Assembly: GCF_033807715.1 (NCBI RefSeq)
Contig: NC_084609.1
Span: 35,229,850 to 35,293,849 of the forward strand
Direction: 5' to 3'
Source of the DNA: Cololabis saira
Taxonomy: Eukaryota; Chordata; Actinopteri; Beloniformes; Belonidae
Length of the DNA: 64,000 bases
Below, piece by piece: positions 11,601 through 22,765 of the stretch (its first letter is position 1; every line of letters starts with the position of its first letter). The notes below the pieces were generated by a model, which was not told the origin of the DNA, searched no databases, and saw only the letters and a program-made list of their open reading frames with translations. The position numbers and the translations under genes were made by a program.

Positions 11601-14600
11601 GACCACTGGTTCTTGGTAACTGTACCAAATATTAATGTCCATGGACCACTGGTTCTTGGGGTAACTGTACCAAATATTAATGTCCATGGGCCACTGGTTC
11701 TTGGGGTAACTGTACCAAATATTAATGTTCATGGACCACTGGTTCTTGGTAACTGTACCAAATATTAATGTCCATGGACCACTGGTTCTTGGTAACTGTA
11801 CCAAATATTAATGTCCATGGACCACTGGTTCTTGGTAACTGTACCAAATATTAATGTCCATGGACCACTGGTTCTTGGGGTAACTGTACCAAATATTAAT
11901 GTCCATGGACCACTGGTTCCTGGTAACTGTACCAAATATTAATGTCCATGGACCACTGGTTCTTGGTAACTGTACCAAATATTAATGTCCATGGACCACT
12001 GGTTCCTGGTAACTGTACCAAATATTAATGTCCATGGACCACTGGTTCTTGGTAACTGTACCAAATATTAATGTCCATGGACCACTGGTTCTTGGTAACT
12101 GTACCAAATATTAATGTCCATGGACCACTGGTTCTTGGTAACTGTACCAAATATTAATGTCCATGGACCACTGGTTCTTGGGGTAACTGTACCAAATATT
12201 AATGTCCATGGACCACTGGTTCTTGGTAACTGTACCAAATATTAATGTCCATGGACCACTGGTTCTTGGTAACTGTACCAAATATTAATGTCCATGGACC
12301 ACTGGTTCTTGGTAACTGTACCAAATATTAATGTCCATGGACCACTGGTTCTTGGGGTAACTGTACCAAATATTAATGTCCATGGACCACTGGTTCTTGG
12401 TAACTGTACCAAATATTAATGTCCATGGACCACTGGTTCTTGGTAACTGTACCAAATATTAATGTCCATGGACCACTGGTTCTTGGTAACTGTACCAAAT
12501 ATTAATGTCCATGGACCACTGGTTCTTGGGGTAACTGTACCAAATATTAATGTCCATGGGCCACTGGTTCTTGGGGTAACTGTACCAAATATTAATGTTC
12601 ATGGACCACTGGTTCTTGGTAACTGTACCAAATATTAATGTCCATGGACCACTGGTTCTTGGTAACTGTACCAAATATTAATGTCCATGGACCACTGGTT
12701 CTTGGGGTAACTGTACCAAATATTAATGTCCATGGACCACTGGTTCTTGGTAACTGTACCAAATATTAATGTCCATGGACCACTGGTTCTTGGGGTAACT
12801 GTACCAAATATTAATGTCCATGGACCACTGGTTCTTGGTAACTGTACCAAATATTAATGTCCATGGACCACTGGTTCTTGGTAACTGTACCAAATATCAA
12901 TGTCCATGGACCACTGGTTCTTGGGGTAACTGTACCAAATATTAATGTCCATGGACCACTGGTTCTTGGGGTAACTGTACCAAATATTAATGTCCATGGA
13001 CCACTGGTTCTTGGTAACTGTACCAAATATTAATGTCCATGGACCACTGGTTCTTGGGGTAACTGTACCAAATATTAATGTCCATGGACCACTGGTTCTT
13101 GGGGTAACTGTACCAAATATTAATGTCCATGGACCACTGGTTCTTGGTAACTGTACCAAATATTAATGTCCATGGACCACTGGTTCTTGGTAACTGTACC
13201 AAATATTAATGTCCATGGACCACTGGTTCTTGGTAACTGTACCAAATATTAATGTCCATGGACCACTGGTTCTTGGTAACTGTACCAAATATTAATGTCC
13301 ATGGACCACTGGTTCTTGGTAACTGTACCAAATATTAATGTCCATGGACCACTGGTTCTTGGTAACTGTACCAAATATTAATGTCCATGGACCACTGGTT
13401 CTTGGTAACTGTACCAAATATTAATGTCCATGGACCACTGGTTCTTGGTAACTGTACCAAATATTAATGTCCATGGACCACTGGTTCTTGGTAACTGTAC
13501 CAAATATTAATGTCCATGGACCACTGGTTCTTGGTAACTGTACCAAATATTAATGTCCATGGACCACTGGTTCTTGGTAACTGTACCAAATATTAATGTC
13601 CATGGACCACTGGTTCTTGGTAACTGTACCAAATATTAATGTCCATGGACCACTGGTTCTTGGTAACTGTACCAAATATTAATGTCCATGGACCACTTAA
13701 CTAATTATGTCTGTCTAATTATGTCTTGCCGCTTTTAATGTCAATGTAAAGCACTTTGAATTACCTTGTGTTGAATTGTGCTATATAAATAAATTTGCCT
13801 TGCCTTAACTGTGTCTGAAAAGTCTCTAAATCTATTTAAGCTCTGTGTCGGAGAACCGCCCTGAGCAGACGAGGAGATCTGATTGGCTGGTCCACCGCCG
13901 CAAGGCATGCTGGGAAACTACTGGGACTGTAAGCTCTTACCACCCGCCTGCAGATCCTCTTCTGCTTCTTCACTTTGTCCTTTAACGTGGTCAAATAAAT
14001 GTAGTTGAGGTCTGAAAAGACAGGAAGTGGCTGTCAGCCTTCAAAATAAAAGCATGTGAACGGAGATTAGAGTCAAAGCTGCTCTTCACCTGTAAACGTG
14101 GGTCCACACTTGAACTTCTGCTCCTGATGATCGGCTGAAACGCACACAGACACACACACACACACACACGCAGGTGAGGCAGAGTTTCAGAGTTTCCACA
14201 ACACGTCCGACACTGCAGCGACGCTCAAATCTCACAGGATTGTCTGAACCAGCTCATGAAGTCCTGCAGCGCCGCAGCTCGCTTCCTCTTCCTCTTCCCC
14301 CCGTCCTCCACGCCGTCGGGAACTTTGTAGCACTTCCCTGCACACACATACACACATGGATCATCAGACAGTTACTGCTTACTTGCTTAAAGTTGTCCAT
14401 CGTGTCCGATGATGACATTCCATCTCTATTTCTTGTGAGTCCTCATGTGGCTCTTTAGTCCAATCCGTGATCCACACTGGTGGCCACAGACAGAACGGTA
14501 TGTGGGGGCGCTCTGATGTTATTTTTGTGACTGCTTGGAGCCTTCTGATGTTAAAGAGGTTTCCATCAAGTCGGAATCACTGTCCTTCTCGATCCTCTAA

Positions 14601-17102
14601 ACAAAGTATCATCTAGTGCTCTGGGGGGGGGGGGGTATTGCACCGCGGGGAAATGGAGTGACGGAGAAGTGTGAAGGTTTCACGACGGCGTCACGGCAAC
14701 GGCGTAGGCTCTGCGTTGGTTTAACGCAGAGCCATAAATCAGGCTTCAAGATGGTGAAGTCAATCAAGTGCCAATGTTTGGAGCGTGGGTACATCCAGGA
14801 TGTTTTATGCTTATTTTTTAGTTGGAAGATAGTGTTTGTGATGGTCAGCTCAGGCTTAGCAGCCGTAGGCCATTTGCATCGACTTGTATGATTCCATGCC
14901 CCCCCAATAACCCCGCTCCACTTGTTGTCCTTCCCCACTCACCCTCCCGCACCATGCTCAAACACATGCACACAGCGCTGTACTCAGTACTGGAGTTGAG
15001 GGGGGATGAGGGGGGACGGCATCCCCCCCTGAAATAAAAACAGTCCAAATCCTCCCCCTGTAAAACTGCCATCCCTCCTTTCCATCCCTTATGTCATTTC
15101 ATCAATGAATGTGGTTTTACTGCTATTTCAACATTTAGAGTCATCACCAGAAAAATAACACCAAAAAAATAACTTATTTGACAATTTTCACCTGTTTCAA
15201 GTAAATTTTCTCTTGAAATAAGTAGAAAAATCTGCCAGTGGGACAAGATTTATCTTCTCATTACAAGCAATAAAATCTTGTTCCACTGGCAGATTTTTCT
15301 ACTTATTTTAAGTGAAAATCTACTTGAAACAGGTGAAAATTGTTGTTTTTTCCAGTGATGAGTCTTGTTTTAAGTGTAATGAGATTTTTTTTTTACAAAA
15401 AATGAGACCAGAAATAAGACAAATATTCTTGTTAAGATTGTGAGTTTTTGCAGTGATCCATGTTACTTATCCTGTGAAGGACAGAGTCATATTGATAAGT
15501 TCAGAAAAGTGTTTTTTATTGTTGTGTTTTGATGTATTTGATGTAAGCCCAGTGGATATTTAAAGCTTACAGAAGGCTGCATTTAACTGCTGCTATGTCA
15601 TTCCTGCAGTATTTCTGCAGCTGTTTTGGTCACTGCTATTATTTGTAATATATTATATCATTTGTAATCAGCACTTATTTAATTATATTAAATAATGGCA
15701 GCTGGAAGATAAGAAATATAATATAATAAATATTAATTATCTGTCCCCCATATGGTAAAATCCACCATCCCCCCCGATTTTTTTTTTTTTTTACAACTCG
15801 AGTACTGGCTGTACTCAACAATCCCACATCAGCTGTGCTCCAGCAGCACACACACACACACACACCTGAGGGCCAGGACTCACCTGCTTTGAGGGGCTTG
15901 TCCTCCCCGACGACGGCGTACGGGTCGTGCAGAGCCCACATGTTCACCTGAGACACAAGTAAAGTTGCTTTCATCAACAAAATTATGACTAAATATACTG
16001 AGGAAAACGACACCAGACGAAAATGCAGCTCATGTGACGATAACGATAATTAAATATATAATGCAATATCGTAGAGGAATAAAAAACAGACTAAAATGTA
16101 GATTACAAAATAAAAACTCTGCTAAAATGTGTCTTCATTTTTGTTGACCAAAACGAGACGAAATGTTCTAACAAAGATCCTTTATCTCCATATTTTCAGT
16201 ACTTTCCTCTGGTTTAGTCTTTACACCAGTTTAGTCTTTAGATCTTTGGATCTACTTTCCTACATAGACGTGGAAAAGAAAACCCAATGTGTTGTGGAAA
16301 AAGAAAAAGATGGGGAGAAATTTGGAAAAATAAATGTGTTGTAAACTCAAATGAGAGTCTTCTGTATCTGGAATGAATGTATTCTTGAGTCTATAAGGTA
16401 ACAATAAACCCGGCAGCGACTAAACGGTAAAAAATAAACGAGGAGGCGTGTTCATGTACCGCCGGGGCGGCTTCGGCCTCCTCCGGCCGTCTCTCCGCCT
16501 CCAGCTGCCGCCGGTCTCGGAGCATCCGGCCGTCGCCCGGCGTCTGGAAGGTAAAGAGCAGAGAGGTTAGCGGTGAGACCAGCGGAGACCAGAACCTGCA
16601 GGGGGGGTCGGGCAGAACCGTACCACGGCCTGGTGCCGGTGGATCTGCTCCTCGGGCCCCGGCTCCACCTCCATGTGCTCGTCTATGGGGAGGAAGTCGT
16701 CAGCGGCGTTGGCGGCGCCGTAGTCAGGGGCGTCAGCATCACCGTCGTCAGGGGCAACTGCAGCATCAACATGGATTTAGCAGGACGAACATCCAGCAGG
16801 AACGTGAACAAACTGAACTGCACAATTCATGTATAAAGCTAGGAACAACTTATTACCATCTCACTTGCAGGAAATGTTTTATGACAGAGAGGGGAGGTAG
16901 AATTTAAGGGGTTCTCTAAATTTTAAGACTCGTAGATCACGAACAACAATGAAAAGATTTTCTATATCAGTCAGTGGAGTTAAACTATGGAACAGAATGG
17001 ATTCAGAATTAAAACAATGTCCAAACATTAACCAGTTTAAAAACAAATATAAAAACACTATTAGAGTAAATCTGTGTATATTTATGTACAGAAATGGGCA
17101 GC

Positions 17103-17151
<49 letters not shown>

Positions 17152-17290
17152 TAAATAAGTATATTTATATAAATATATGGGCATGTGTGTACAAATATAT
17201 AGAAATATTCAACTATATGTATGTATGTATGTATGTATGCATGCATGTATAAGTATGTGTGTGTGTATAATTACAGTAGCCTATATAATA

Positions 17291-17326
<36 letters not shown>

Positions 17327-20300
17327 TTATTTAGCAGTGTGAGTACAGTGTGTGAATATTTATAAATACAGGTTAAATTATCAGTCAATGGGGGTAGGAC
17401 TAAATAAATTTACACTTCTTCTTACTCCTTTTTTGGCACATGTAAATCAAGTTAGCAAGTTTTAAAGGATGACATTCTTTGTTTTGTTGTTGTTTTCTTA
17501 AACTTCTCATGAAGTGTTGTTTCTTTTTTTTACATGTAAAAAAATAAAATAAATCAAATCAAATCAAAAAAACGAGTCAAAAGGCCCGGCAGGGGGGCGC
17601 ACCTGTCTGCGGCTGCATCTCAGTATCCTCGGGGCCCAGGTTGCCCAGCTGCATCAACGCCGCTACGTCGGTGGGCGAGCGGCGCGTCAGCAGGATCAGG
17701 TCCCCCTCCCCCGGCGCGTACAGGTTGATCCTGAAGTCCTTCTGGCTGCAGACCAGCTCCCCCTTCAGGCTGGAGCAGAGCACCGCGGTGCAGTGAGGGG
17801 CGTGGCCACAGCGGCGGGGAAGGAGGAGTCAAACGTACCAGGATGTGGAGACGGAAACACTCACGTGATCAGAGGAAGCTTCTGCTTCTCCCGGCTCTCC
17901 GGAGCGATCAGGGATTCGGGGGGGAGAGGGGTCACGTTCACCTTCTGGGGGGACGGATCGTCAGCACTCATCACAGCAGGGGGAGGAGTCAGGGAGGGGT
18001 CGTGGTCGGGGTCAGAGAAAAGGTAGGGGGGGAGTCAGCCCACGTTTACACGTAGCCGGGTATTTACAAAAACGGATATTTCCCCCTCTACGTTTTGAAA
18101 AATACCATCATTTACACGAACCCGCATAAATACCTGTTAAGGTGCTATGAGCAGCCAAACCTACAGGGGGCAGTGTAACGAGAAGATAAAGTCATGCTAG
18201 CCAATCCGAATCCTGGAAAAAAACATCAACAAATGACACGAGTAACTTCCAGTTACTTCCAAGATGAACAAGAGTCTTTGGTTTGGAGTGACAGAGAAGT
18301 GGAGTTACTTTTGAGTGTGACTTTAGAATAGAATAAACAGGTAAAATACAAGAAAATATTGACGGTGGCCAAACAAATTGTAAACACAGGTCGCACTCAT
18401 GGCGCTGGTGACGTTTCTGTCGCATAATGTGACGTTCTGAAGCCTAAATGTCTGTTTCCCTCCGTTTACAAGCAAACGTGAAGACGGAGTTTTTGCAAAT
18501 CTCCACTTTGGCCGGAGTTTTTCAGAAATTATCGTTTTTGGTGACTTTGAGCTTCGTTTTCATGTAAACGAACGGCCAAAACGCATGAAATCACCACCGT
18601 TTTTGCTACGTGTAAACGGGGCCTCAGAGAGGGGGCAGGGTCGGAGAGGGGGAGGAGTCAGGGGAAACATCGGGGGAGGAGTGAGAGAGGGAGAACTCAC
18701 CGCGCTGGAGTCAGACCTGGAGAACTTTTCCGACACCTCCAGGTCCAGATGGCTGAACTGCAGCAGACAGACAGACAGACAGACAGAGTTCTGATGATGT
18801 GGACAGAACCGGTGCAGGTAAAACCAGCTCTCAAAGCCAGGCGCCAAAATTTACAGGAAAGTAGTAGTACCCCCACCCCCCCCCCCCTCATAAGTCTGAT
18901 GTAGATCTGCTGTTGTGTTTGGGGTATTTCCTGTCACATGACCCAGTTCCAGCCTCAGACCATCGTCCCTCCACCCCCGTGCTTGACAGTCGGGTCTGAG
19001 GTGGTTCTGCTGGTTTCCTCCAGACCTGGTTCTGGACATGAATACCAGACATGTCCACCTTGGTCTCATCTGTCTACAGGACCTGGTTGCTGGTTCAGTC
19101 TTCTTCTTATTGCCCCACCAGTAAGCCCCACCCCCCTTAGTTACTGTTGCTAACTGACTATTTTTGTGTATTTTTTCATGGTCACATGACGGAGCTCGTG
19201 GATTCCCTGCTGGGACGACTGTCGGTGAACTCAGAAAATGTTTGTAATAGTTTCTCTCTTTTTGATTAAATAAATAAATAAGTATAAATATTAAATTAAA
19301 TATCAGCATTGTGGAAAAAAGAAGAAAATACAACATATTGCTGTCTCTCACCGCATCCCGGTCGTCAGTATCATCGCAGCTCGTCGCTCCTCCTGCGTCG
19401 CCCCCCTCAGCCGCCGCCGCCGCCTCTTTGCTCCGCCTACACAGGAAACAGACAGGAAGTGAGCGTCTCGTCTCTTCGGTGGGACCTGGCAGCTCGTGGA
19501 GGACGAGCCTCACTTCTTTTTCCGGTCGTTCACGTAGTCCAGAGTGGTGCAGACCAGGCTGTACAGCATCTCCACCTGAAACACAGAGACTGCTGGTCAG
19601 AGCGCCCGCCGTCGGTCACGTGACCCCAGACGCCCCGGCTCCACCGCCTCACCTTCTTGCTGTAGATGCAAGCAGAACCTTGGATGAGCAGCGCCGCTTC
19701 GGCGAAGTCCAGCCGCGTTTTCCCTCCATCGAACGTGATGGACGTTTCTTCCAGCTGCGAACCAGAGACACGGGTTACTCCCTCATTGTGACGTTGGGCC
19801 CACGTTTGACCCAATATTGGGCCCATATTTGACCCAATATCGGCCCATGTTTGACCCAATATTGGCCCATATTTTACCTATATTTGACCTTATATTTGGC
19901 CCATATTTGACCTATATTTGACCCAATATTTGGCCCATATTTGACCTATATTTGACCCAATAGTGGCCCATATTTGACCTATATTTGACCCAATATCGGC
20001 CCATGTTTGACCCAATAGTGGCCCATATTTGACCTATATTTGACCTATATTTGACCCATATTTTATCTATAATTGACCCATATTTTACCCATATTTGGCC
20101 CATGTTTGACCCAATATTGACCCATATTTGACCCAATATTTGACCCATATTTGACCCAATATTGGCCCATATTTGACCCAATATCGGCCCATGTTTGACC
20201 CAATAGTGGCCCATATTTGACCTATATTTGACCCATATTTGACCCATATTTTATCTATAATTGACCCATATTTTACCCATATTTGGCCCATGTTTGACCC

Positions 20301-20668
20301 AATATTGACCCATATTTGACCCAATATTTGACCCATATTTGACCCAATATTTGACCTATAATTGACTCATATTTGGTCCATATTTGACACATATTTTGCC
20401 CACGTTTGACCCATATTTTGCCCACGTTTGACCCATATTTTGCCCACGTTTGACCCATATTTTGCCCACGTTTGACCCATATTTTGCCCACGTTTGACCC
20501 ATATTTTGCCCACGTTTGACCCATATTTGGCCCACGTTTGACCCAAACGCCCCCGTTCACCTCCTCCAGGTAGTCGTTGAGCTCAGACGCCACGTCAATC
20601 TCCCAGTTCTTGGTGAGCTCTCGGATCGGCTGCAGCAGGTGAGCGTAGCGGCTCTCCGCGGACTCCAT
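4778..20668 (-). CDS. ncaph2: Condensin-2 complex subunit H2 (kleisin), 19 coding exons
   Basis: Kleisin subunit of condensin II, known to bridge the SMC2/SMC4 heads and to act on chromosomes in the nucleus. Exons in coding order, read on the minus strand: 20668-20561, 19754-19653, 19575-19514, 19436-19352, 18757-18701, 17944-17865, 17769-17603, 16757-16624, 16543-16460, 15947-15884, 14337-14236, 14134-14090, 14011-13941, 8642-8543, 8467-8375, 8302-8253, 7199-7098, 7016-6867, 4906-4778. Every junction is GT-AG and all phases agree, giving 1785 bp and 594 residues; the human protein is about 605. The start [18 protein letters not shown] and the segment [18 protein letters not shown] match vertebrate NCAPH2 closely. 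I chose the ATG at 20668 over an upstream in-frame ATG because the longer version adds a poly-Leu stretch from a (GGA)n tract and the shorter one matches the family. No frameshift or internal stop is seen, so the gene looks intact. Confidence 0.95.
5098..6562. repeat. Three tandem copies of a GTTGCCAG-ended MITE in NCAPH2 intron 18
   Basis: Three related blocks start near 5098, 5680 and 6172. Each contains AGGTTCCAGCCCAAA, AGATTAAAGCAAATCAAAT and ATCAGTGAGTTTATTG. Copies 1 and 3 are bounded by GGTTGCCAG and an inverted CTGGCAAC near 5459 and 6562; copy 2 lacks the clear ends. The spacer, rich in TTTAAGAC words, recurs near 5553 and 6693, so the array arose by duplicating a composite block of roughly 0.5 kb. 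Confidence 0.75.
7200..8252. other. NCAPH2 intron 16: duplicated AT-rich segment and foldback fragment
   Basis: A segment containing CTACTGCCCTTA and TTTTTAACAACTTGTGCTTT occurs twice (about 7428 and 7732). At 7844-8052 lies a foldback sequence built on TCGAGAAAAAAGTCGAAATG words, related to the complete copy at 42351-42710. No exon is seen. Confidence 0.6.
8843..9020 (+). pseudogene. THAP zinc-finger exon fragment with zinc-ligand losses
   Basis: Plus strand inside NCAPH2 intron 13. The frame from the ATG at 8843 reads [20 protein letters not shown], then [20 protein letters not shown] and GTETWI, then TGA, GSHFVSG and a GT donor at 9021. This is the THAP pattern C-x-C ... W ... P ... C-x2-H-F. 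The TGA at 8999-9001 stands exactly where the third zinc Cys codon (TGY) belongs, and the second Cys appears as Ser (DSTHR). It is therefore a dead first exon of a THAP transposon gene, such as ISL2EU, P or Kolobok type. The rest of the element is missing; the tandem array starts 200 bases later. Confidence 0.72.
9222..13696. repeat. 4.5-kb minisatellite of about 100 copies of a 43/45-bp unit (NCAPH2 intron 13)
   Basis: The unit contains CCAAATATTAATGTCCATGG, ACCACTGGTTCTTGG and an optional GG before TAACTGTA, giving 43- or 45-bp versions. Variant units recur in order: one with GGGCCACTGG is followed by one with TTAATGTTCATGG at about 9458, 10159, 10943, 11688 and 12558, so a higher-order repeat of 0.70-0.87 kb exists. 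The last twelve or so copies (about 13150-13696) are uniform 43-mers. All open frames across it are artefacts of the repeat. Confidence 0.97.
13740..13810 (+). mobile_element. LINE/SINE 3' tail fragment
   Basis: TGTAAAGCACTTTGAATTACC ends in TGTGCTATATAAATAAATTTG, the typical 3' tail of L2-like LINEs and dependent SINEs in fish. Confidence 0.5.
13941..18757 (-). CDS. ncaph2: NCAPH2 exons 5-13: middle region (residues 120-387)
   Basis: Exons 5 to 13 code residues 120-387. Landmarks are [16 protein letters not shown] (exon 6), [20 protein letters not shown] (exon 7), a very acidic segment [20 protein letters not shown] (exon 8), [20 protein letters not shown] (exon 9), [20 protein letters not shown] (exon 10), a basic KRKRKR cluster near residues 329-334 followed by [11 protein letters not shown] (exon 11), KFKCGPTF (exon 12) and [20 protein letters not shown] (exon 13). 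The order and spacing follow human NCAPH2, where the equivalent basic cluster precedes a LQDFHQWY motif. The KRKRKR run could be a nuclear localisation signal; that is inference. Confidence 0.92.
14985..15807. mobile_element. hAT-type non-autonomous element, copy 1 (NCAPH2 intron 10)
   Basis: Ends are CAGTACTGGAGTTG and the inverted CAACTCGAGTACTG. An exact 8-bp target duplication GCTGTACT flanks it at 14977-14984 and 15808-15815. Inside lies an inverted repeat of about 190 bp (CAATTTTCACCTGTTTCAAG and its reverse complement, near 15182-15345). Copy 2 at 43793-44514 has the same content. No transposase frame. Confidence 0.88.
16843..17165 (+). pseudogene. LINE reverse-transcriptase C-terminal fragment (NCAPH2 intron 7)
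   Basis: Plus-strand reading gives [32 protein letters not shown] and [13 protein letters not shown], matching the C-terminal end of CR1/Rex-like LINE ORF2 proteins (the GxxLWN motif followed by FK-KYK). It has frame breaks and is followed by a (TA)n run at 17107-17148. A 5'-truncated dead copy. Confidence 0.6.
17107..17325. repeat. (TA)n, (TATG)n and (TAA)n microsatellites
   Basis: Three simple repeats follow each other downstream of the LINE fragment in NCAPH2 intron 7. Confidence 0.85.
18037..18628. mobile_element. MITE with GTTTACACGTAGC ends (NCAPH2 intron 5)
   Basis: The left end CCCACGTTTACACGTAGC and the right end GCTACGTGTAAACGGGGCC are inverted repeats. The interior carries more copies of the TTTTCATGTAAACG type. 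The target duplication is not clear. No coding sequence. Confidence 0.6.
18758..19351. other. NCAPH2 intron 4: short repeats and an old transposon-like stretch
   Basis: Contains a (GACA)n tract at 18765-18785, a poly-C run near 18880, and at 18960-19090 words such as CCACCCCCGTGCTTGACAGT that recur in old fish DNA transposons. No exon is seen. Confidence 0.4.
19352..20668 (-). CDS. ncaph2: NCAPH2 exons 1-4: N-terminal kleisin region (residues 1-119)
   Basis: Exon 1 (20668-20561) codes residues 1-36 and ends in NDYLEE. Exon 2 (19754-19653) codes 37-70 with the hallmark [15 protein letters not shown]. Exon 3 (19575-19514) codes 71-90, [20 protein letters not shown], plus two bases. Exon 4 (19436-19352) runs through residue 119 and is a low-complexity Ala/Gly/Asp linker. 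Residues 1-90 correspond to the family's N-terminal domain, which in kleisins contacts the SMC2 neck; that role is family knowledge. The linker in exon 4 resembles the poorly conserved human segment only in composition. Intron 1 is filled by an 11/12-bp minisatellite. Confidence 0.93.
19796..20543. repeat. 11/12-bp minisatellite (TTGACCCATAT)n in NCAPH2 intron 1
   Basis: About 65 units of TTGACCCATAT and TTGACCCAATAT with GGCCC variants; near 20400-20540 the units shift to GTTTGACCCATATTTTGCCCAC. The same family forms the 2.1-kb array at 25.31-27.47 kb. Open frames across it are repeat artefacts. Confidence 0.93.
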
Positions 20669-20704
20669 GACGTAGTGGAGGAAGAGGAGGAGGAGGAGGA
20701 CCAC
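20669..20704 (-). other. NCAPH2 5' UTR part of first coding exon
   Basis: An AG acceptor preceded by a pyrimidine-containing tract ends at 20705 on the minus strand, followed by a CCT-rich leader and the ATG at 20668. The leader includes a (GGA)n tract on the plus strand. I infer that an upstream non-coding exon is spliced here. Confidence 0.45.
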
Positions 20705-20943
20705 CTGAAGTCGGACCAACACTCAGTTAATTAATAACAGAAAATAAAACAGACACCAACTGTTAGAAATGATTCAGATTTATGATGACGAATCTGCAAA
20801 AAGAGTTCATGGTCTTCACCTTCAACTAGACTTGTAGTCAAGACCGCCTAAACCGAGACCAGAGAGAATCAAAACCAAGACCAAGACTAGTTCAGCACCT
20901 GATGACAGGCATCTCCTGATCTTAAGCCTTAAGACTTGTGGTG

Positions 20944-21185
20944 ACCGAGCTTTCAAGGTTATGGCTGCTAAATTTTTGAAATGCTCTGCCTGCACCTATT
21001 AGATCTATTGAGTCTGTGAGCTCTTTAAAAGCCAACTAAAAACCTACCTTTTTAAACAGGCTTTTATGTAAACTGCATTGTTTGAAGGTTTTTATAAAAT
21101 TTTTCTCATGTATTCTATGTATTTTATTGCTCTGAACTGTTTTTTATTGTGTAAAGCGCTATATAAATAAACTTTACTTACTTAC
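20944..21185 (+). mobile_element. L2-like LINE 3' end
   Basis: The plus strand reads ELFKSQLKTYLFKQAFM, the usual C-terminal end of L2-type ORF2, followed by a 3' tail with GTGTAAAGCGCTATATAAATA and an ACTT repeat. 5'-truncated. Confidence 0.6.
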
Positions 21186-21265
21186 TTGTTTTCTAATAGG
21201 AATCAATGAGTGTGATTGGTGTGACATCAGCACCTCAGTGTTTACCTGTAGTTCAATTACTGCAA

Positions 21266-22294
21266 TGCGAGGAAAATAACACCACGAGCCGGGAAATTGT
21301 TTTTGAATGCTATTTTCGTGGATATTAATTGGCACAAGGCGTGGCTTGTTCCTTTCAAATTCTGTGTTACAAACAAAATCAGAGAACTACATTTAAAAAT
21401 ACTACATAACATATACCCTTCTAACACATGTATCTCAAAATTCCTTGACATCGATAACAAATGTACCTTTTGCAAAACTGAACCTGAAAGTATTAACTCA
21501 CTTGTTTTATGGCTCATATAGCAGCACATTTTGGAAAGAACTTGAGAGCTATATACTCTGTAAAACAACACATAAAATCAACATTGAAGTGAAGAACATT
21601 ATAATTTATTTTGAATTCAAAGAAAAGAAGTTATGCACTATTGTCAATCTTTATATTTTATTAGGAAAATTTCACATCCATAAATGTAAATTCCAAAACT
21701 CTTCTCCATTATTTAAATTGTTTTTGATTGAAGTTGATTATTATCTCGTCTCTTAAATTAATTACAAATAAGAAATGTACATCAATGATGGATATCCATT
21801 CTGAGATTTTCAGTCATTAAGCTGTCACAAATATAATTCTCATTTTATGCGAAATATTATGAGACCTGATGTTTCCCCTGTTTGTGGCTGCTCTGCTACG
21901 GGTTTTGTACAGTCTGTTTTTATTTTATGAGTCTGTCTTAATTATTTTATCGATTTTATTTGATGTTGTACGGCGCCCTTGAGTGCCATGAAAGGCACCC
22001 TATAAATAAAATGTATTATTATTATTATTATAATGAAGTCTGTCACACCAAGGTTTTGTTTCTTTTATGTATTTATTTTTTCCCCTTTTTATTTATTTCT
22101 TTTCTTTTCTAATTTGTATTGTTGTTGTTGATAATGCATGACTGTGCTCTGTGCTGCTGATGTTGCACAGGTTGTGAAGTGAAATTTCTGCTTGTTGTAC
22201 ATTGTTTGTATATTGCAAACTTTCAATAAAAAAAAAAAAAAAAAAAAAAAAAAAATAATAATAATAATAGTTATTTACTAATTAATTAATTAAT
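21266..22294 (+). mobile_element. 5'-truncated L1-like LINE with poly(A) tail
   Basis: The plus strand reads WHKAWLVPFKFCVTNKIREL, LHNIYPSNTCISKFLD and CTFCKTEPESIN, then after a frameshift near 21500 LFYGSYSSTFWKELESYI. This is the C-terminal zinc-knuckle region of L1/Tx1-like ORF2. A 3' UTR, an AATAAA signal and about 28 A residues (22227-22255) follow. The 11-mer AATTACTGCAA flanks both sides (21255-21265 and 22295-22305), a likely target duplication. It is dead by truncation and frameshift. Confidence 0.75.
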
Positions 22295-22765
22295 AATTAC
22301 TGCAACATCCGCAAGAAAAGTGTCCGAAACCCTTGTGGATTTTGCATTATTAGCCATAAAATGTGATCTTAAGTCCCAATAGTAGCAGTACTAACAGTAG
22401 TACTAGTAGTAGTAGTAGTAACAGTAACAGAGTGACAGAACTTCCGCAGAAACACATTTTTCAAAACTTCACAGTGAATTAAGAACAAAATTTAACAACT
22501 GAACATATAGACACACACGCCGAATACAAGAAGCTACCCCTAGAATTAGTTACCAACCTTAACTAGTGTTCTATCCAAGTAACGATCGCAGATAATCGCA
22601 AACAAACACAGAAAATAAAGATTTTTAAACGCAGTCTGGTCGGATGACACATAAACTCATCCACTGGTTGACAAACCAACTCAACTACCGCGAGAACTGC
22701 ATCTGATGTTTGAGAGAAAAGCCTGCCAACGAGATCTTATTCAGTATAAAGAGAGAAAAGCTCAC

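Noticed and set aside
9358..13202. Series of 71-101 residue frames reading [11 protein letters not shown] on the minus strand
   Set aside because: They repeat with the 43/45-bp unit, shift frame at each length variant and have no family features.
9222..13696. CRISPR-like array
   Set aside because: Repeats are contiguous with no unique spacers and lie in a vertebrate intron; it is a minisatellite.
18851..19513. 220-residue minus-strand frame
   Set aside because: It spans NCAPH2 exon 4 plus its intron in reading phase; only 19436-19352 is coding.
20273..20722. A longer NCAPH2 N-terminus from an upstream ATG ([18 protein letters not shown])
   Set aside because: The extra residues come from a (GGA)n tract and lie before an AG acceptor; the family start matches [14 protein letters not shown].
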